NCBI RefSeq assembly: GCF_014646275.1
Contig: NZ_BMND01000033.1
Span: 1 to 64,000 of the forward strand
DNA: 64,000 nucleotides
Direction of reading: 5' to 3'
DNA from: Streptomyces kronopolitis
Lineage (GTDB): Bacteria; Actinomycetota; Actinomycetes; Streptomycetales; Streptomycetaceae
In this document: piece by piece, positions 7,646-17,592 of the stretch
Numbering within the stretch: the first letter of the stretch is position 1
Layout: each line of letters starts with the position of its first letter
The notes under the pieces: model-generated
What the model was told of the DNA's origin: nothing
The model's input: only the letters and a program-made list of their open reading frames with translations
Databases searched by the model: none
Program-made: the position numbers and the translations under genes

Positions 7646-8953
7646 CTAGCGGGTGACCGTCGCGGCCTTGCGGCGCGGAGCGGGGGTGGAGGCGGCGGCG
7701 TCGGGGCCGGCCGGCTGGGCGGGCACCCCGGCGTCGGGGACGGGCACCCCGGCGGTCTCCGGTGCGCCGTCGGCCGGCGCGGACTGGCGTGCCGGGGGAG
7801 GGGAGACCGTGCGCAGCGCGGTGGTCACCACGCCGGCCGGCTCCGCTGCCGGGCCCTCGTTGACGTTGGTGTGGTCGATCGGCTTGCGCCGGGAGGCGAA
7901 CCAGATCGCGCCGCAGACGGCGAGTGCGAGCACGGCCACCGCCGCGACTCCCCAGTCGCCCTGGCCCGCGAGGAACGCGGCGCCCGCCGCGACCAGACCG
8001 GCGGCCGGCAGCGTCAGGCCCCAGGCGGCGACCATCCGGCCGGCCGTGGACCAGCGCACCACGCCGCCCTTGCGGCCCAGGCCCGAGCCCATCACGGCAC
8101 CGGAGCAGACCTGGGTGGTGGAGAGCGCGAAGCCGAGGTGGGAGGAGGCCAGGATGGTGGCCGCGGCGCCGGTCTGGGCGGCGAAGCCCTGCGGCGGCTG
8201 GATGTCGGTGATGCCCTTGCCCATCGTGCGGATGATCCGCCAGCCGCCCAGGTACGTGCCCAGCGCGATGGCCAGACCGGCCGAGGCGATGACCCACAGC
8301 GGCGGGTCGGCGTGCGGGGCGACGACCCCGCCGGTGATCAGCGCGAGCGTGATCACACCCATCGTCTTCTGGGCGTCGTTGGTGCCGTGGGCGAGGGAGA
8401 CCAGCGCGGCGGAGGCGATCTGGCCCGCGCGATAGCCCTTGGCGGTGTCCGCCTCGGCGCGGTCGCGGGTCAGCCGGTAGGTGAGCCGGGTCGCCGCCAT
8501 CGCGGCCAGACCGGCCACGAACGGCGCGGCCACCGCCGGGATCAGGACCTTCATCACCACGGCCTCACCGTGCACACCGTGGGTGCCGACGGACACCAGG
8601 GTCGCACCGATCAGACCGCCGAACAGGGCGTGGGAGGAACTGGAGGGCAGACCCGCGAGCCAGGTCAGCAGGTTCCAGACGATCGCGCCGACCAGTCCGG
8701 CGAAGATCACTTCTGGTCTGATGCCGGCGCCTTCGTCGATGATCCCGCCGGAGATGGTCTTGGCCACCTCCACGGACAGGAACGCACCGACGAGGTTGAG
8801 CACCGCCGACATCGCCACCGCGGTCTTGGGTCGCAACGCCCCGGTGGAAATGGTGGTGGCCATCGCGTTGGCCGTGTCGTGGAAGCCGTTCGTAAAGTCG
8901 AACACCAAGGCCGTGACGATCACGATCCCGATGAGAAGCGTGATGTGTTCCAT
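7646..8953 (-). CDS. Low-affinity inorganic phosphate transporter, Pit family
   Basis: This is a 435-residue proton (or metal-phosphate) symporter for phosphate in the cytoplasmic membrane. The family signature GFHDTANAMATTI is at about residues 22-34, and the inverted-repeat copy SLAHGTNDAQKTMGVI near 190-205. Around ten hydrophobic helices are visible, followed by a C-terminal Pro/Ala-rich cytosolic tail of about 75 residues. The start is the ATG at 8951-8953. A PHO box lies 50 bases upstream, so the gene should answer to PhoR-PhoP. The neighbouring small membrane gene ends the operon. It resembles the pitH2 type, which stands without the DUF47 (PhoU-like) partner. Confidence 0.93.
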   Translation of the reverse strand: MEHITLLIGIVIVTALVFDFTNGFHDTANAMATTISTGALRPKTAVAMSAVLNLVGAFLSVEVAKTISGGIIDEGAGIRPEVIFAGLVGAIVWNLLTWLAGLPSSSSHALFGGLIGATLVSVGTHGVHGEAVVMKVLIPAVAAPFVAGLAAMAATRLTYRLTRDRAEADTAKGYRAGQIASAALVSLAHGTNDAQKTMGVITLALITGGVVAPHADPPLWVIASAGLAIALGTYLGGWRIIRTMGKGITDIQPPQGFAAQTGAAATILASSHLGFALSTTQVCSGAVMGSGLGRKGGVVRWSTAGRMVAAWGLTLPAAGLVAAGAAFLAGQGDWGVAAVAVLALAVCGAIWFASRRKPIDHTNVNEGPAAEPAGVVTTALRTVSPPPARQSAPADGAPETAGVPVPDAGVPAQPAGPDAAASTPAPRRKAATVTR

Positions 8954-9002
8954 TCACCCAGGCAATCAGTTCGAAGGTCAGTGTCGCTGGGACCGTACGG
9001 AG

Positions 9003-9024
9003 AGTGGGTGAACGGGAGGTGAAC
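9003..9024 (-). promoter_or_regulatory. PHO box (PhoP operator) upstream of the Pit gene
   Basis: On the minus strand the site reads GTTCACCTCCC followed by GTTCACCCACT: two direct repeat units of 11 bases with the Streptomyces PhoP core GTTCACC intact in both. It lies 50 bases upstream of the Pit start. The rest of 8954-9272 holds the divergent promoter region for the aldolase gene; I see no other feature there. Confidence 0.85.
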
Positions 9025-9272
9025 TGGGACGGGCGGGGTGATGACACCACCGCACTGTTCACGCGGAGGCACCTCACTCGTCACTTCTGCCTCACCCGTT
9101 GGCGGTCTGCGGGTGCTGTGCCGGCGCGGCCGGTGCACGGTGGCGGAGCGCGGGGATCCCCGGAGCGCGCACACCGGTTCGGCGGGCCGCTGTGCACGGC
9201 ACCCGGCCCGCTCGTACGGTGACGCGCAGCCGCATCAGCATCCGCATTTGCCGCACCGCCGCCGGAGGACCC

Positions 9273-9941
9273 ATGACGGACCAACCCGACCACCTCGCCG
9301 CAGCCTGGAGCGACCTGGTCGCCACCGCCCGCCGGACCGTCGCCGACGGCCTGGTCGTCGGCACCTCGGGCAACGTCTCCTGCCGCCTGAAGGACCTGGT
9401 CCTGGTCACCCCCACCGGCGTGCCCTACGACCGGCTCGGCCCCGGCGACCTCACCGCGGTCGACCTGCAAGGGCAGCAGATCATCGGCACCCTCCGGCCG
9501 ACCAGCGAACTCCCGATGCATCTGGCGGTCTACCGCAGCACCCCGGCCGCCGCCGTCGTGCACACCCACGCCCCGTACGCCACCGCCGTCTCCACCCTCG
9601 TGCCCCAACTCCCGCCCGTCCACTACATGACCGCGGCCCTCGGCGGCCCCGTCCGCGTCGCCCCCTACGCCCTCTACGGCAGCGACGAACTCGCCGCCCA
9701 CATGCTCGACGCGCTCCGCGACCGCACCGGCTGCCTCCTCCAGAACCACGGCACCATGACCTACGGCGACAGCCTCGCGGAGGCCCTGGACCGCACCGCC
9801 CAGCTGGAGTGGATGTGCCGGGTCTGGCTCACCGCCCAGTCCGTGCCGGGCCACACCCCGAGCCTGCTGTCGGACGGGCAGCTCGACGAGGCCGCGGCCC
9901 GGCTGCGCGGCTACGGCCAGCGGGGCCGCGGCACACACTGA
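9273..9941 (+). CDS. Class II aldolase/adducin family protein
   Basis: A 222-residue zinc-dependent aldolase-fold protein of the L-fuculose/L-ribulose-phosphate type. Family motifs are GTSGNVSCR (phosphate-binding loop, about residues 32-40), PTSELPMH with the catalytic Glu near 75, VVHTHAPYA with zinc-binding HxH near 95, and LLQNHGTMTYG with the third His near 155. The start is the ATG at 9273 with GGAGG 5-9 bases upstream; longer frames have no such site. The sugar-phosphate substrate cannot be named from the sequence. It stands divergent from the Pit operon. Confidence 0.88.
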   Translation: MTDQPDHLAAAWSDLVATARRTVADGLVVGTSGNVSCRLKDLVLVTPTGVPYDRLGPGDLTAVDLQGQQIIGTLRPTSELPMHLAVYRSTPAAAVVHTHAPYATAVSTLVPQLPPVHYMTAALGGPVRVAPYALYGSDELAAHMLDALRDRTGCLLQNHGTMTYGDSLAEALDRTAQLEWMCRVWLTAQSVPGHTPSLLSDGQLDEAAARLRGYGQRGRGTH

Positions 9942-10026
9942 CCGCCGCCGCCCCGGCCGCCCGGCCCCTCACCCGCCCGACCGCCGCCGGGTGGCCGCAC
10001 CCGACGGCGCTGCGCACACTGGTGAG

Positions 10027-11154
10027 GTGCGCCTGGGTACTGCGGCGGCCGCGGCCGCCATCACCGTGATAGGTGCCGGGGCGGCCGCCGTGGCGGTCGG
10101 CCGGTACGCCAGCGACACTGCCCTGAAACCCTCCCCGGACCAGCCGTTCCCGGGCGACTCCCGGCTCACCGTGCACTCCGTCACCGAGAGCCGCATCGCC
10201 CTCACCCGCAGCCTGGCGACCCTGCGGCCCGGCACCTACGGGCTCACCGGCAGCGGCTGCCACGCCGTGGTCGGCTCCGTCGTCCACGGCCTCCCGCACC
10301 CCGCCGACGCGGTCCTGCGCCGCCTGGAGCGGGTCACCCACGGCACCCTGCGGCCGGGCCACCGGATGCGGCTCACCCCGCAGGTGCACATCGGCAACCC
10401 CCGCGACGCCCTCGGCCTCGACCACGCCGACGTCGACATCCCCGGCGAACTCGGCGCCCTGCCCGCGTGGTTCGTGCCCGGCGTGCGCGACACCTGGGTC
10501 ATCACCGTCCACGGCCTGGGCACCACCCGCGAGCACCCCATGGTGGTCATGCCGTTCCTGCACCGCCACCGGCTGCCCGTCCTCGACCTGGCCTACCGCA
10601 ACGACCCCGGCGCCCCGCGCACCGCCGACGGCATCCACCACCTCGGCGAGACCGAATGGCGCGACCTGGACGCGGCGATCCGCTACGCCGTCCGCTACGG
10701 CGCCCAGGCCGTCGTCCTCTACGGCTGGTCCACCGGCGCCACCATGGCGCTGCGGGCCGCCACCCGCTCCGCGCTGCGCGACCGGATCAGCGGGCTCGTC
10801 CTGGACTCCCCGGTCCTGGACCGGGGCGCCACGGTCCGCGCGCTGGCCGGCGCCCGGCGGGTCCCGCGCGCCCTGCTGCCGCTGGTGGTACGCGCCGCCG
10901 AGGGCTCCACGGGCGTGCCCCTGGACCGGCCCGCCGACGCCGTCGACCCGGAGGAGCTGGACATCCCCACCCTGCTCTTCCACGGCCCCGACGACCGGAT
11001 CGCCCCCTGGACGGCCTCCCGCGCGTTCGCCGCCCGCCGAGCCGACCTGATCACGCTTCAGCCGGTTCCGCATGCCCCGCACGCCGCGATGTGGAACGCC
11101 GCCCCCTCGCCCTACGAAGAGGCCCTGCGGCGCTTCCTCACCCCTCTCATGTAG
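10027..11154 (+). CDS. Membrane-anchored alpha/beta hydrolase
   Basis: A 375-residue protein with an N-terminal Ala/Gly/Val-rich hydrophobic segment (about residues 3-25) that can act as a signal anchor, placing the hydrolase domain outside. The core fold is recognisable: oxyanion region VITVHGLGTTREHP, nucleophile elbow YGWSTGAT (Ser in GxSxG), an acid in LLFHGPDDRIAPW and a late His in PHAPHAAMW. The GTG at 10027 is chosen because the hydrophobic segment begins there; a GTG at 9991 would add 12 residues. Its substrate is unknown. Confidence 0.8.
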   Translation: MRLGTAAAAAAITVIGAGAAAVAVGRYASDTALKPSPDQPFPGDSRLTVHSVTESRIALTRSLATLRPGTYGLTGSGCHAVVGSVVHGLPHPADAVLRRLERVTHGTLRPGHRMRLTPQVHIGNPRDALGLDHADVDIPGELGALPAWFVPGVRDTWVITVHGLGTTREHPMVVMPFLHRHRLPVLDLAYRNDPGAPRTADGIHHLGETEWRDLDAAIRYAVRYGAQAVVLYGWSTGATMALRAATRSALRDRISGLVLDSPVLDRGATVRALAGARRVPRALLPLVVRAAEGSTGVPLDRPADAVDPEELDIPTLLFHGPDDRIAPWTASRAFAARRADLITLQPVPHAPHAAMWNAAPSPYEEALRRFLTPLM

Positions 11155-11311
11155 CCCCCGGCACCGCTGCCGGGCACCGCCCGCGTGAAGCCCGGGCATA
11201 CGGCGGGACAACTCCCCTCATCAGGGATGGGGCGGTGCAATGGCACGGCCGGGGAAGGGCGTGCGGGGGTTCCGATTGGGTTTTCGGGCCGTCAGCGGCA
11301 ACACTGCTCCT

Positions 11312-12766
11312 GTGACGTCCCGTACCCCGCGCGACTCCCGGCTCCGACTCGTCCCCCGTCAACCGGTTGCGGCCGCCCGCCGAGCGGTGACAACCAGGAC
11401 CAAGCGCCCGGCGCCCCGCCCGCCCGAGGGCACCCCGCCGCCGGCGGAGCTGGCCCGGCAGGCCCGCGCCGTGCTGGCCGGCGCGGCCCGCCTCGCCCGG
11501 TGGGCCGACAGCGCCGGCAACACCGGCGGCAGTCTGCGCGCCGGCCCCGACGGCGCACTCCCGGAAGCGGCGGTGGAACGCGCCGCCGAGGCGCTGCGCC
11601 TGACACCGCGGCAGGTCCGCGTCGACTGGGACCGGGCCCGCCTCGCCGGACTCGTCGAGCTGCACGACGGCCTGGCCCGCCCCGGCTGGCGGCTGCGCGC
11701 CTGGGACCGTGACGACACCGCCGTGCTGCGCGGCTGGGTCGCGCTGTTCGACGCCTGGTCGCTGGCCCGCCCCGCCCCGGCCGCCGCCGGACCCGCGATG
11801 GTCGCCGAAGTCGTCGAAGCGCTGCCCCAGTTGCTGTCCCTGCTGCACCTGTCGGCCGGGCCGGTCCAGCTGCCGGTGCTGCTGGACATGCTGGACCAGC
11901 GCGTCGCCGAACTGCGGACGGAGCGCTGCGAGGTCCCCTACGGCCAGGAGCCAGCCCCCGGCGGCACCGCCGACGCCGCGGCCGCGGCCGACGACGCCGC
12001 GGGGGCGTCGCTGGCCGAGCTGCTGGCCTGGGCACTGGACGCGCTGCGGATCGTCGGCGCGCTGGTCCCCGCGGGCGGGGCGCCGGACGGCGTCCACGAG
12101 GCCGTCCACGCGACGTCCGAGGCACAGCTGACCCCGCTCGGCAACTGGTCGGTGTGGGTCAAGCTGGAGCAGATCTGCGTCGCCGCGCAGAGCCCGGCCG
12201 GCCACATCGAGCAGTCCGCGGAGGCCATGCTGCGGGGCTGCGCCCGCCTCACCCCCGGACCCGCCCGCACCGAATACCGCGCCTGGCTCGCCGCCCGCTC
12301 CGTCGGCGCGGCCGTCGAGGAGCTGCTGACCGTGGCCCGCGGCGAGGACGCCCTGCTGCGCGGCCTGGCCTTCGAGGCGCTGCGCGCGGTCGGCGCCCCG
12401 GCCGAGGCCGCCGTCCGCACCGCGGCCGACGAGCCGGCCCTGCGGCCGTACGCCCTGCTGTGGCTGGTCGAGCACGAGGGCGGCGACCCGGAGACCGCGC
12501 CCGATGTGCTCACCCGCGAGGAGTCGACCTGGCTCTGGGTCGACACGGCGGCGGCCGTCGCCGACCACGGCGAGACCCAACTCCTGGTCCGCCACCTGGA
12601 TTCGGCGGTCCAGGGCTCCGTCCCCCGCCTCCTGGAGGAGGTCCGCGCGGTCGGCCACCCCCGCACGGTCCAGGTCCTCGTAGCCCTGGCCGCGGCCCAC
12701 CCCGACCCGGCCCTCGCCAAGGCGGTACGCCGGGCGGCCTTCCAGGTCCACACGGGTGGGAACTGA
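11312..12766 (+). CDS. Conserved protein of unknown function
   Basis: About 484 residues from the GTG at 11312 (an earlier start at 11240 would add 24 residues). I do not recognise a named domain. Visible are a basic, Pro-rich N-terminus (TRTKRPAPRPPEGTPPP), then a helical protein with several Trp residues, a winged-helix-like stretch around residues 85-130 (AAEALRLTPRQVRVDWDRARLAGLVE), and C-terminal repeats of helical Ala/Leu segments that look like HEAT-type turns. No signal peptide or membrane helix is evident. It reads toward the ABC-F gene, separated from it by the repeat pair. A regulatory or scaffold protein would fit, but this is a guess. Confidence 0.75.
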   Translation: MTSRTPRDSRLRLVPRQPVAAARRAVTTRTKRPAPRPPEGTPPPAELARQARAVLAGAARLARWADSAGNTGGSLRAGPDGALPEAAVERAAEALRLTPRQVRVDWDRARLAGLVELHDGLARPGWRLRAWDRDDTAVLRGWVALFDAWSLARPAPAAAGPAMVAEVVEALPQLLSLLHLSAGPVQLPVLLDMLDQRVAELRTERCEVPYGQEPAPGGTADAAAAADDAAGASLAELLAWALDALRIVGALVPAGGAPDGVHEAVHATSEAQLTPLGNWSVWVKLEQICVAAQSPAGHIEQSAEAMLRGCARLTPGPARTEYRAWLAARSVGAAVEELLTVARGEDALLRGLAFEALRAVGAPAEAAVRTAADEPALRPYALLWLVEHEGGDPETAPDVLTREESTWLWVDTAAAVADHGETQLLVRHLDSAVQGSVPRLLEEVRAVGHPRTVQVLVALAAAHPDPALAKAVRRAAFQVHTGGN

Positions 12767-12767
12767 C

Positions 12768-12990
12768 TCCCACGTTGTTGTCTGCGGCGCCGCGGTGGTT
12801 TTTCGCCGTTGCCTTTCCGCTGCGCGGGCTGTTCCCGCGTTGTCTTCTGCGGCGCCGCAGTGGCTTCTCGCCGTTGCGCCTGCGGCGGGCGGGTGGGTGT
12901 CGGGTGCGGTGACGGACCTCCGGGGCCTGGTCTGTGGACTGCTTCGCTTTACGTCCACAGACCAGGCCCCTCCGGCCCGTCCCCTCCCGT
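12768..12990 (+). repeat. Structured extragenic element, copy A
   Basis: The element starts TCCCACGTTGTTG, one base past the upstream stop codon. It contains two direct repeats of about 65 bases (starting 12769 and 12834, both with TCTGCGGCGCCGC and TCGCCGTTGC), then GTCGGGTGCGGTGACGG and CCTCCGG. It ends with a perfect 18-bp hairpin (arms 12922-12939 and 12953-12970) around the 13-base loop TGCTTCGCTTTAC. After the hairpin comes TCCGGCCCGTCCCCTCCCGT. A second copy lies inverted at 13131-13384. It has no supported coding frame. Confidence 0.85.
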
Positions 12991-13130
12991 GGGGGAGTAC
13001 GTAACGGTGGGTGGGGGCGGGCGTCGTGCCCGGCCAGAGCCTCGGTCCGTCGTCGGCTGTTTCGGTACGACCACGAGGCGCGCTCGCCCAGCCACATGCA
13101 CCCCCACCGGGCCTTTTCCCCTCCCCTCAA

Positions 13131-13384
13131 CGGGAGGGGGCGGGCCGGAGGGGTCGGTGTGTGGGACGTAAAGCGAAGCAGTCCCACACACCGACCCCGG
13201 AGGCCCGTCACCGCACCCGACAGCCCCGCGCAGCGGACCCCGCCCGCCGCAGGCGCAACGGCGAGACAGCCCCACGGCGGGCCAGCCGACAACGTGGGCG
13301 CAGCCCGCGCAGCGGAGACGCACCCGCGAAGCGGGCGGAAAACGGCGAGCAACCCCCACGGCGGGGCCAGCCAACAACGTGGGA
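13131..13384 (-). repeat. Structured extragenic element, copy B (inverted)
   Basis: Read on the minus strand from 13384, this begins TCCCACGTTGTTGG and follows copy A module by module: the repeated GCCGTT units, GTCGGGTGCGGTGACGG, CCTCCGG, a perfect 18-bp hairpin (13150-13167 with 13181-13198), the same 13-base loop, then TCCGGCCCG and CCCCTCCCGT. Eight of the stem positions differ from copy A, each with the matching change in the other arm. The 140 bases between the copies (12991-13130) hold no gene I can support. Confidence 0.85.
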
Positions 13385-13514
13385 GGAAAACCACTTGCAG
13401 CGGTTCGTTAGACTGCCTCCCATGGCAGTTCTCCCTTGGGTTCATTAGACGGCGCAGCTCGCTCTCGGACCGTCCGTCCATTCCGCCGTCTTATCCGACC
13501 CTGGAGTTTTTCCC

Positions 13515-15113
<1,599 letters not shown>

Positions 15114-15125
15114 CCGCGGCGGATG

Positions 15126-15412
15126 GATCATGCCGTATGGATCATTCGGCCGATGTGTGATCCATCATCTGAGTGAGAACGGCTCGTACACCGGCGAGCC
15201 TGCGGCGAAGGGCCGGGCCCCTGGGGCCCGGCTCTCACCTTTTCGGCCGCATACCGCCTGACCTGCCACTTCTCGGGGAAATCGGGGCGCGGAGGGCCTT
15301 CCGGGCAGTCGGAATCAGGCGTTCCGGGCCGGTCGGCAAGGTGTCCGACGGCAAAGGATGTCGTAGAGACCTTGCGGAATGGGTGGCCAGGAAGCCGGGG
15401 AGGGGTGATCAT
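15126..15412. promoter_or_regulatory. Cluster of GATCAT sites upstream of gbn
   Basis: The 335 bases between the ABC-F gene and gbn contain GATCAT at 15126, 15140 and 15407, and another GATC (GATCCA) at 15159. The protein encoded just downstream resembles Gbn, which binds GATC-centred sites, so these are candidate autoregulatory sites. The link is inference. Apart from a terminator-like hairpin I see nothing else in 15114-15448. Confidence 0.5.
15210..15234 (+). terminator. Hairpin with T-run after the ABC-F gene
   Basis: GCCGGGCCCC (15212-15221) faces GGGGCCCGGC (15223-15232), giving a tight GC stem, followed by TCTCACCTTTTC. It lies about 100 bases past the ABC-F stop and before gbn. Confidence 0.55.
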
Positions 15413-15448
15413 GAGAGTCCAGAGCGCACTTCCCACGAGGAGGCACGG

Positions 15449-15670
15449 GTGGCCGAGACTCTGAAGAAGGGCAGCCGGGTAACCGGCGCCGCGCGCGAGA
15501 AGCTCGCGGCAGACCTGAAGAAGAAGTACGACTCCGGTGCGAGCATCCGGGCGCTGGCCGAGGAAACCGGCCGCTCCTATGGATTCGTGCACCGGATGCT
15601 CAGCGAATCCGGTGTGGTCCTGCGCGGTCGTGGCGGTGCCACGAGGGGCAAGAAGGCCGCTTCGGCCTGA
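15449..15670 (+). CDS. gbn: Gbn-like GATC-binding nucleoid-associated protein
   Basis: A 73-residue basic protein. A Lys-rich N-terminus (ETLKKGSRVTGAAREKL) is followed by a helix-turn-helix, YDSGASIRALAEETGRSYGFVHRML (about residues 31-55), and a basic Gly/Arg/Lys tail ending GKKAASA. Size, layout and position beside an ABC-F gene match SCO1839 of S. coelicolor, which I recall being described as Gbn, a small protein coating GATC sites. The GTG at 15449 has GAGGAGG 6-12 bases upstream, a strong site. GATCAT sequences lie in its own upstream region. Confidence 0.85.
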   Translation: MAETLKKGSRVTGAAREKLAADLKKKYDSGASIRALAEETGRSYGFVHRMLSESGVVLRGRGGATRGKKAASA

Positions 15671-15693
15671 CGGCCACGCCTTGAGTGCAACGG

Positions 15694-15728
15694 TCTCCCC
15701 CCGGCCGGTGAAGCCGCCGGCCGGGAGG
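15694..15728 (+). terminator. Hairpin after gbn
   Basis: CCCGGCCGG (15700-15708) pairs with CCGGCCGGG (15717-15725) around an 8-base loop, 30 bases past the gbn stop. Confidence 0.6.
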
Positions 15729-15782
15729 TTACCGTTCAGTCACTTACGCACGCAGGTGCGGCTGGCTGACTCGGAGGCGCTG

Positions 15783-16562
15783 ATGACCCTGCTCGACAAG
15801 GACGGTGTGCGACTCACCGTGGACGATGCCATCGCCACGGTGACCCTCGCCAACGCGGCCAAGCGCAATGCGCAGTCCCCGGCCATGTGGCGGGCGCTCG
15901 CCGAAGCGGGCTCGCTGCTGCCGGGAAACGTACGGGTCGTGGTGCTGCGCGGTGAGGGCAAGTCCTTCTCCGCGGGCCTGGACCGTCAGGCGTTCACGCC
16001 CGAAGGCTTCGACGGCGAGCCGTCGTTCATCGATCTCGCCCGCGGTACGGACAGCGCGCTGGACGACACCATCGCCGAGTACCAGGAGGCGTTCACCTGG
16101 TGGCGGCGCACGGACCTGGTGTCCATCGCCGCCGTGCAGGGGCACGCCATCGGTGCGGGCTTCCAGCTCGCGCTCGCCTGCGATCTGCGGGTGGTCGCGC
16201 CGGACGTCCAGTTCGCCATGCGGGAGACCAGCCTGGGACTCGTACCGGACCTGACCGGCACCCATCCGCTGGTCGGGCTGGTGGGCTATGCCCGGGCGCT
16301 GGAGATCTGCGCCACCGGGCGCTTTGTGCATGCCGAGGAGGCCGAGCGGATCGGCCTCGCCAATCTTGTGGTGCCCGCGGCGGAGCTCGACGGCGCGGTG
16401 GCCGATCTGGCCGCCGCACTCACCGCCGCACCGCGGGACGCCGTGATCGAGACCAAGGCCCTGCTGGCCGGTGCCGCGGGCCGCAGCTATGAGGAGCAGC
16501 GCACCGCCGAGCGGGCCGCGCAGGCACGCCGGCTGCGCGATCTGGCGGGCGTGGGGGAGTAG
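15783..16562 (+). CDS. Enoyl-CoA hydratase/isomerase family protein
   Basis: A 259-residue crotonase-fold protein. Visible are the substrate-binding stretch SFSAGLDRQAF (about residues 62-72), the oxyanion-hole segment AAVQGHAIGAGFQLALACD (about 118-136), and the ALEICATGRFVHAEEAERIGL block (about 170-190). The usual second catalytic Glu position is occupied by the ETSLGLVPDLTGT region, so hydratase or isomerase activity is possible, but the exact acyl-CoA is not predictable. The ATG at 15783 is the natural start. It ends at a convergent hairpin shared with the next gene. Confidence 0.88.
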   Translation: MTLLDKDGVRLTVDDAIATVTLANAAKRNAQSPAMWRALAEAGSLLPGNVRVVVLRGEGKSFSAGLDRQAFTPEGFDGEPSFIDLARGTDSALDDTIAEYQEAFTWWRRTDLVSIAAVQGHAIGAGFQLALACDLRVVAPDVQFAMRETSLGLVPDLTGTHPLVGLVGYARALEICATGRFVHAEEAERIGLANLVVPAAELDGAVADLAAALTAAPRDAVIETKALLAGAAGRSYEEQRTAERAAQARRLRDLAGVGE

Positions 16563-16585
16563 GCCAGGCGCCGGCTCGCGGGACG

Positions 16586-16623
16586 CGGCCGGCCGGGGCG
16601 CCCTCGGGCACCCCGGCCGGCCG
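16586..16623. terminator. Bidirectional hairpin between convergent genes
   Basis: CGGCCGGCCGGGG (16586-16598) pairs perfectly with CCCCGGCCGGCCG (16611-16623). It lies 23 bases past the enoyl-CoA hydratase stop and ends 3 bases before the stop of the convergent gene. Confidence 0.75.
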
Positions 16624-16626
16624 TTC

Positions 16627-17370
16627 TCAGTCCTGCTCCACCGCCGTGACCAGCACGGCCACCGTCGACACCGGGGGCGGGGCGCTCGCCACCGTCCGCC
16701 GCACGGCGGCCGCGACATCCAGCGCCCGGTGGCCGGGCGCGGTCGCCAGCTGGATCAGCGCATGCCCGTCGGCGAGGGCCACCGGCCGCGACGGGCCGAG
16801 CACGGGTGCCAGCCCGGCCACGCCGTCGACCCCCAGCACGATCGCGGCGATCCCGGCCGCCCCGTCCGGGCGCGCGCCGCCTCTGCCCTCCCTCACCGGC
16901 ACGGCGGGCGGACCCTCCGCCGGGACGGACGGCGGCATCGGCGCCAGAGCGGCGGCCGCCTCCTCCTCGGAAGCCCCCTCCAGCAGCCCGCTGACCCGCA
17001 GATCCACCACGCCCACCACCAGCCCCAGCTCCCGGACCGACGCCTCCAGCAGCGCCGCCCGCACCTGCTCGGCGACCGTGGGCAGCGGGCGGTCGCCGGT
17101 CGCGGCGAAGTCCGCCTCGATCCGCAGCGGGCCCGGCGGCAGTGCGCTCGGCGGCGCCGGCACCGCCGGCTCCGGCGCACGGTCGGGGTCGGCGACCGAC
17201 AGCCGCAGCGCCCCCGGGCGGACCCCGGCCGGTGTCCCGGCGGCCCTGAGCAGGACCCCGGCGGCGGCCCGCTCGGTGATCCACGAGCCGTCGGCGGGTC
17301 CGCCGAGCGGCAGCATCCGGCCGATGCCGAGCTGTGCCCGTACCGCCTGCGCCCACTGGTTCGCGGCCAC
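16627..17370 (-). CDS. Asp23-cluster-associated protein of unknown function
   Basis: A 247-residue protein from the GTG at 17368-17370, with GAGAGG about 8 bases upstream. It begins with a short conserved-looking stretch (ANQWAQAVRAQLGIGRMLPLGG), followed by two Ala/Val-rich domains separated by a Pro/Glu-rich linker. The ends of both domains (VREL..VVGVVDLRVSGLLE and PPPVSTVAVLVTAVEQD) resemble the terminal beta strands of Asp23-type domains. No membrane helix is seen. It is transcribed away from the Asp23 cluster across a shared 220-base promoter region. I recall database labels such as 'nucleopolyhedrovirus P10 family' for relatives, which say nothing useful. Function unknown. Confidence 0.7.
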   Translation of the reverse strand: MAANQWAQAVRAQLGIGRMLPLGGPADGSWITERAAAGVLLRAAGTPAGVRPGALRLSVADPDRAPEPAVPAPPSALPPGPLRIEADFAATGDRPLPTVAEQVRAALLEASVRELGLVVGVVDLRVSGLLEGASEEEAAAALAPMPPSVPAEGPPAVPVREGRGGARPDGAAGIAAIVLGVDGVAGLAPVLGPSRPVALADGHALIQLATAPGHRALDVAAAVRRTVASAPPPVSTVAVLVTAVEQD

Positions 17371-17592
17371 CGCGTCACCCTCTCTCCCGGCAGGTCCCCG
17401 GACCTCTTCCGGGCACGTCCCGGACCACGTCCCACACTGCCGCAGACCGGCCCCCGCGGCGGGGCGGTGTGCCGCACGGCGCCGTGTGGAGCACTCGGCT
17501 GCCACATCCCCGGAGCGGTCCGGACAAACCGGACCTACTGTGAGCAGCGGAGCGGGCGGACCGCTTCTCCCCGCGGAAAGGGACGTACGGCG

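Noticed and set aside
12768..13384. Hairpins as ordinary terminators
   Set aside because: They lack T-runs, are embedded in a larger repeated module and occur as an inverted pair between two genes in the same direction.
12768..13384. CRISPR array
   Set aside because: Repeats are long, GC-rich, inverted and few, without regular spacers; no cas genes are present in the window.
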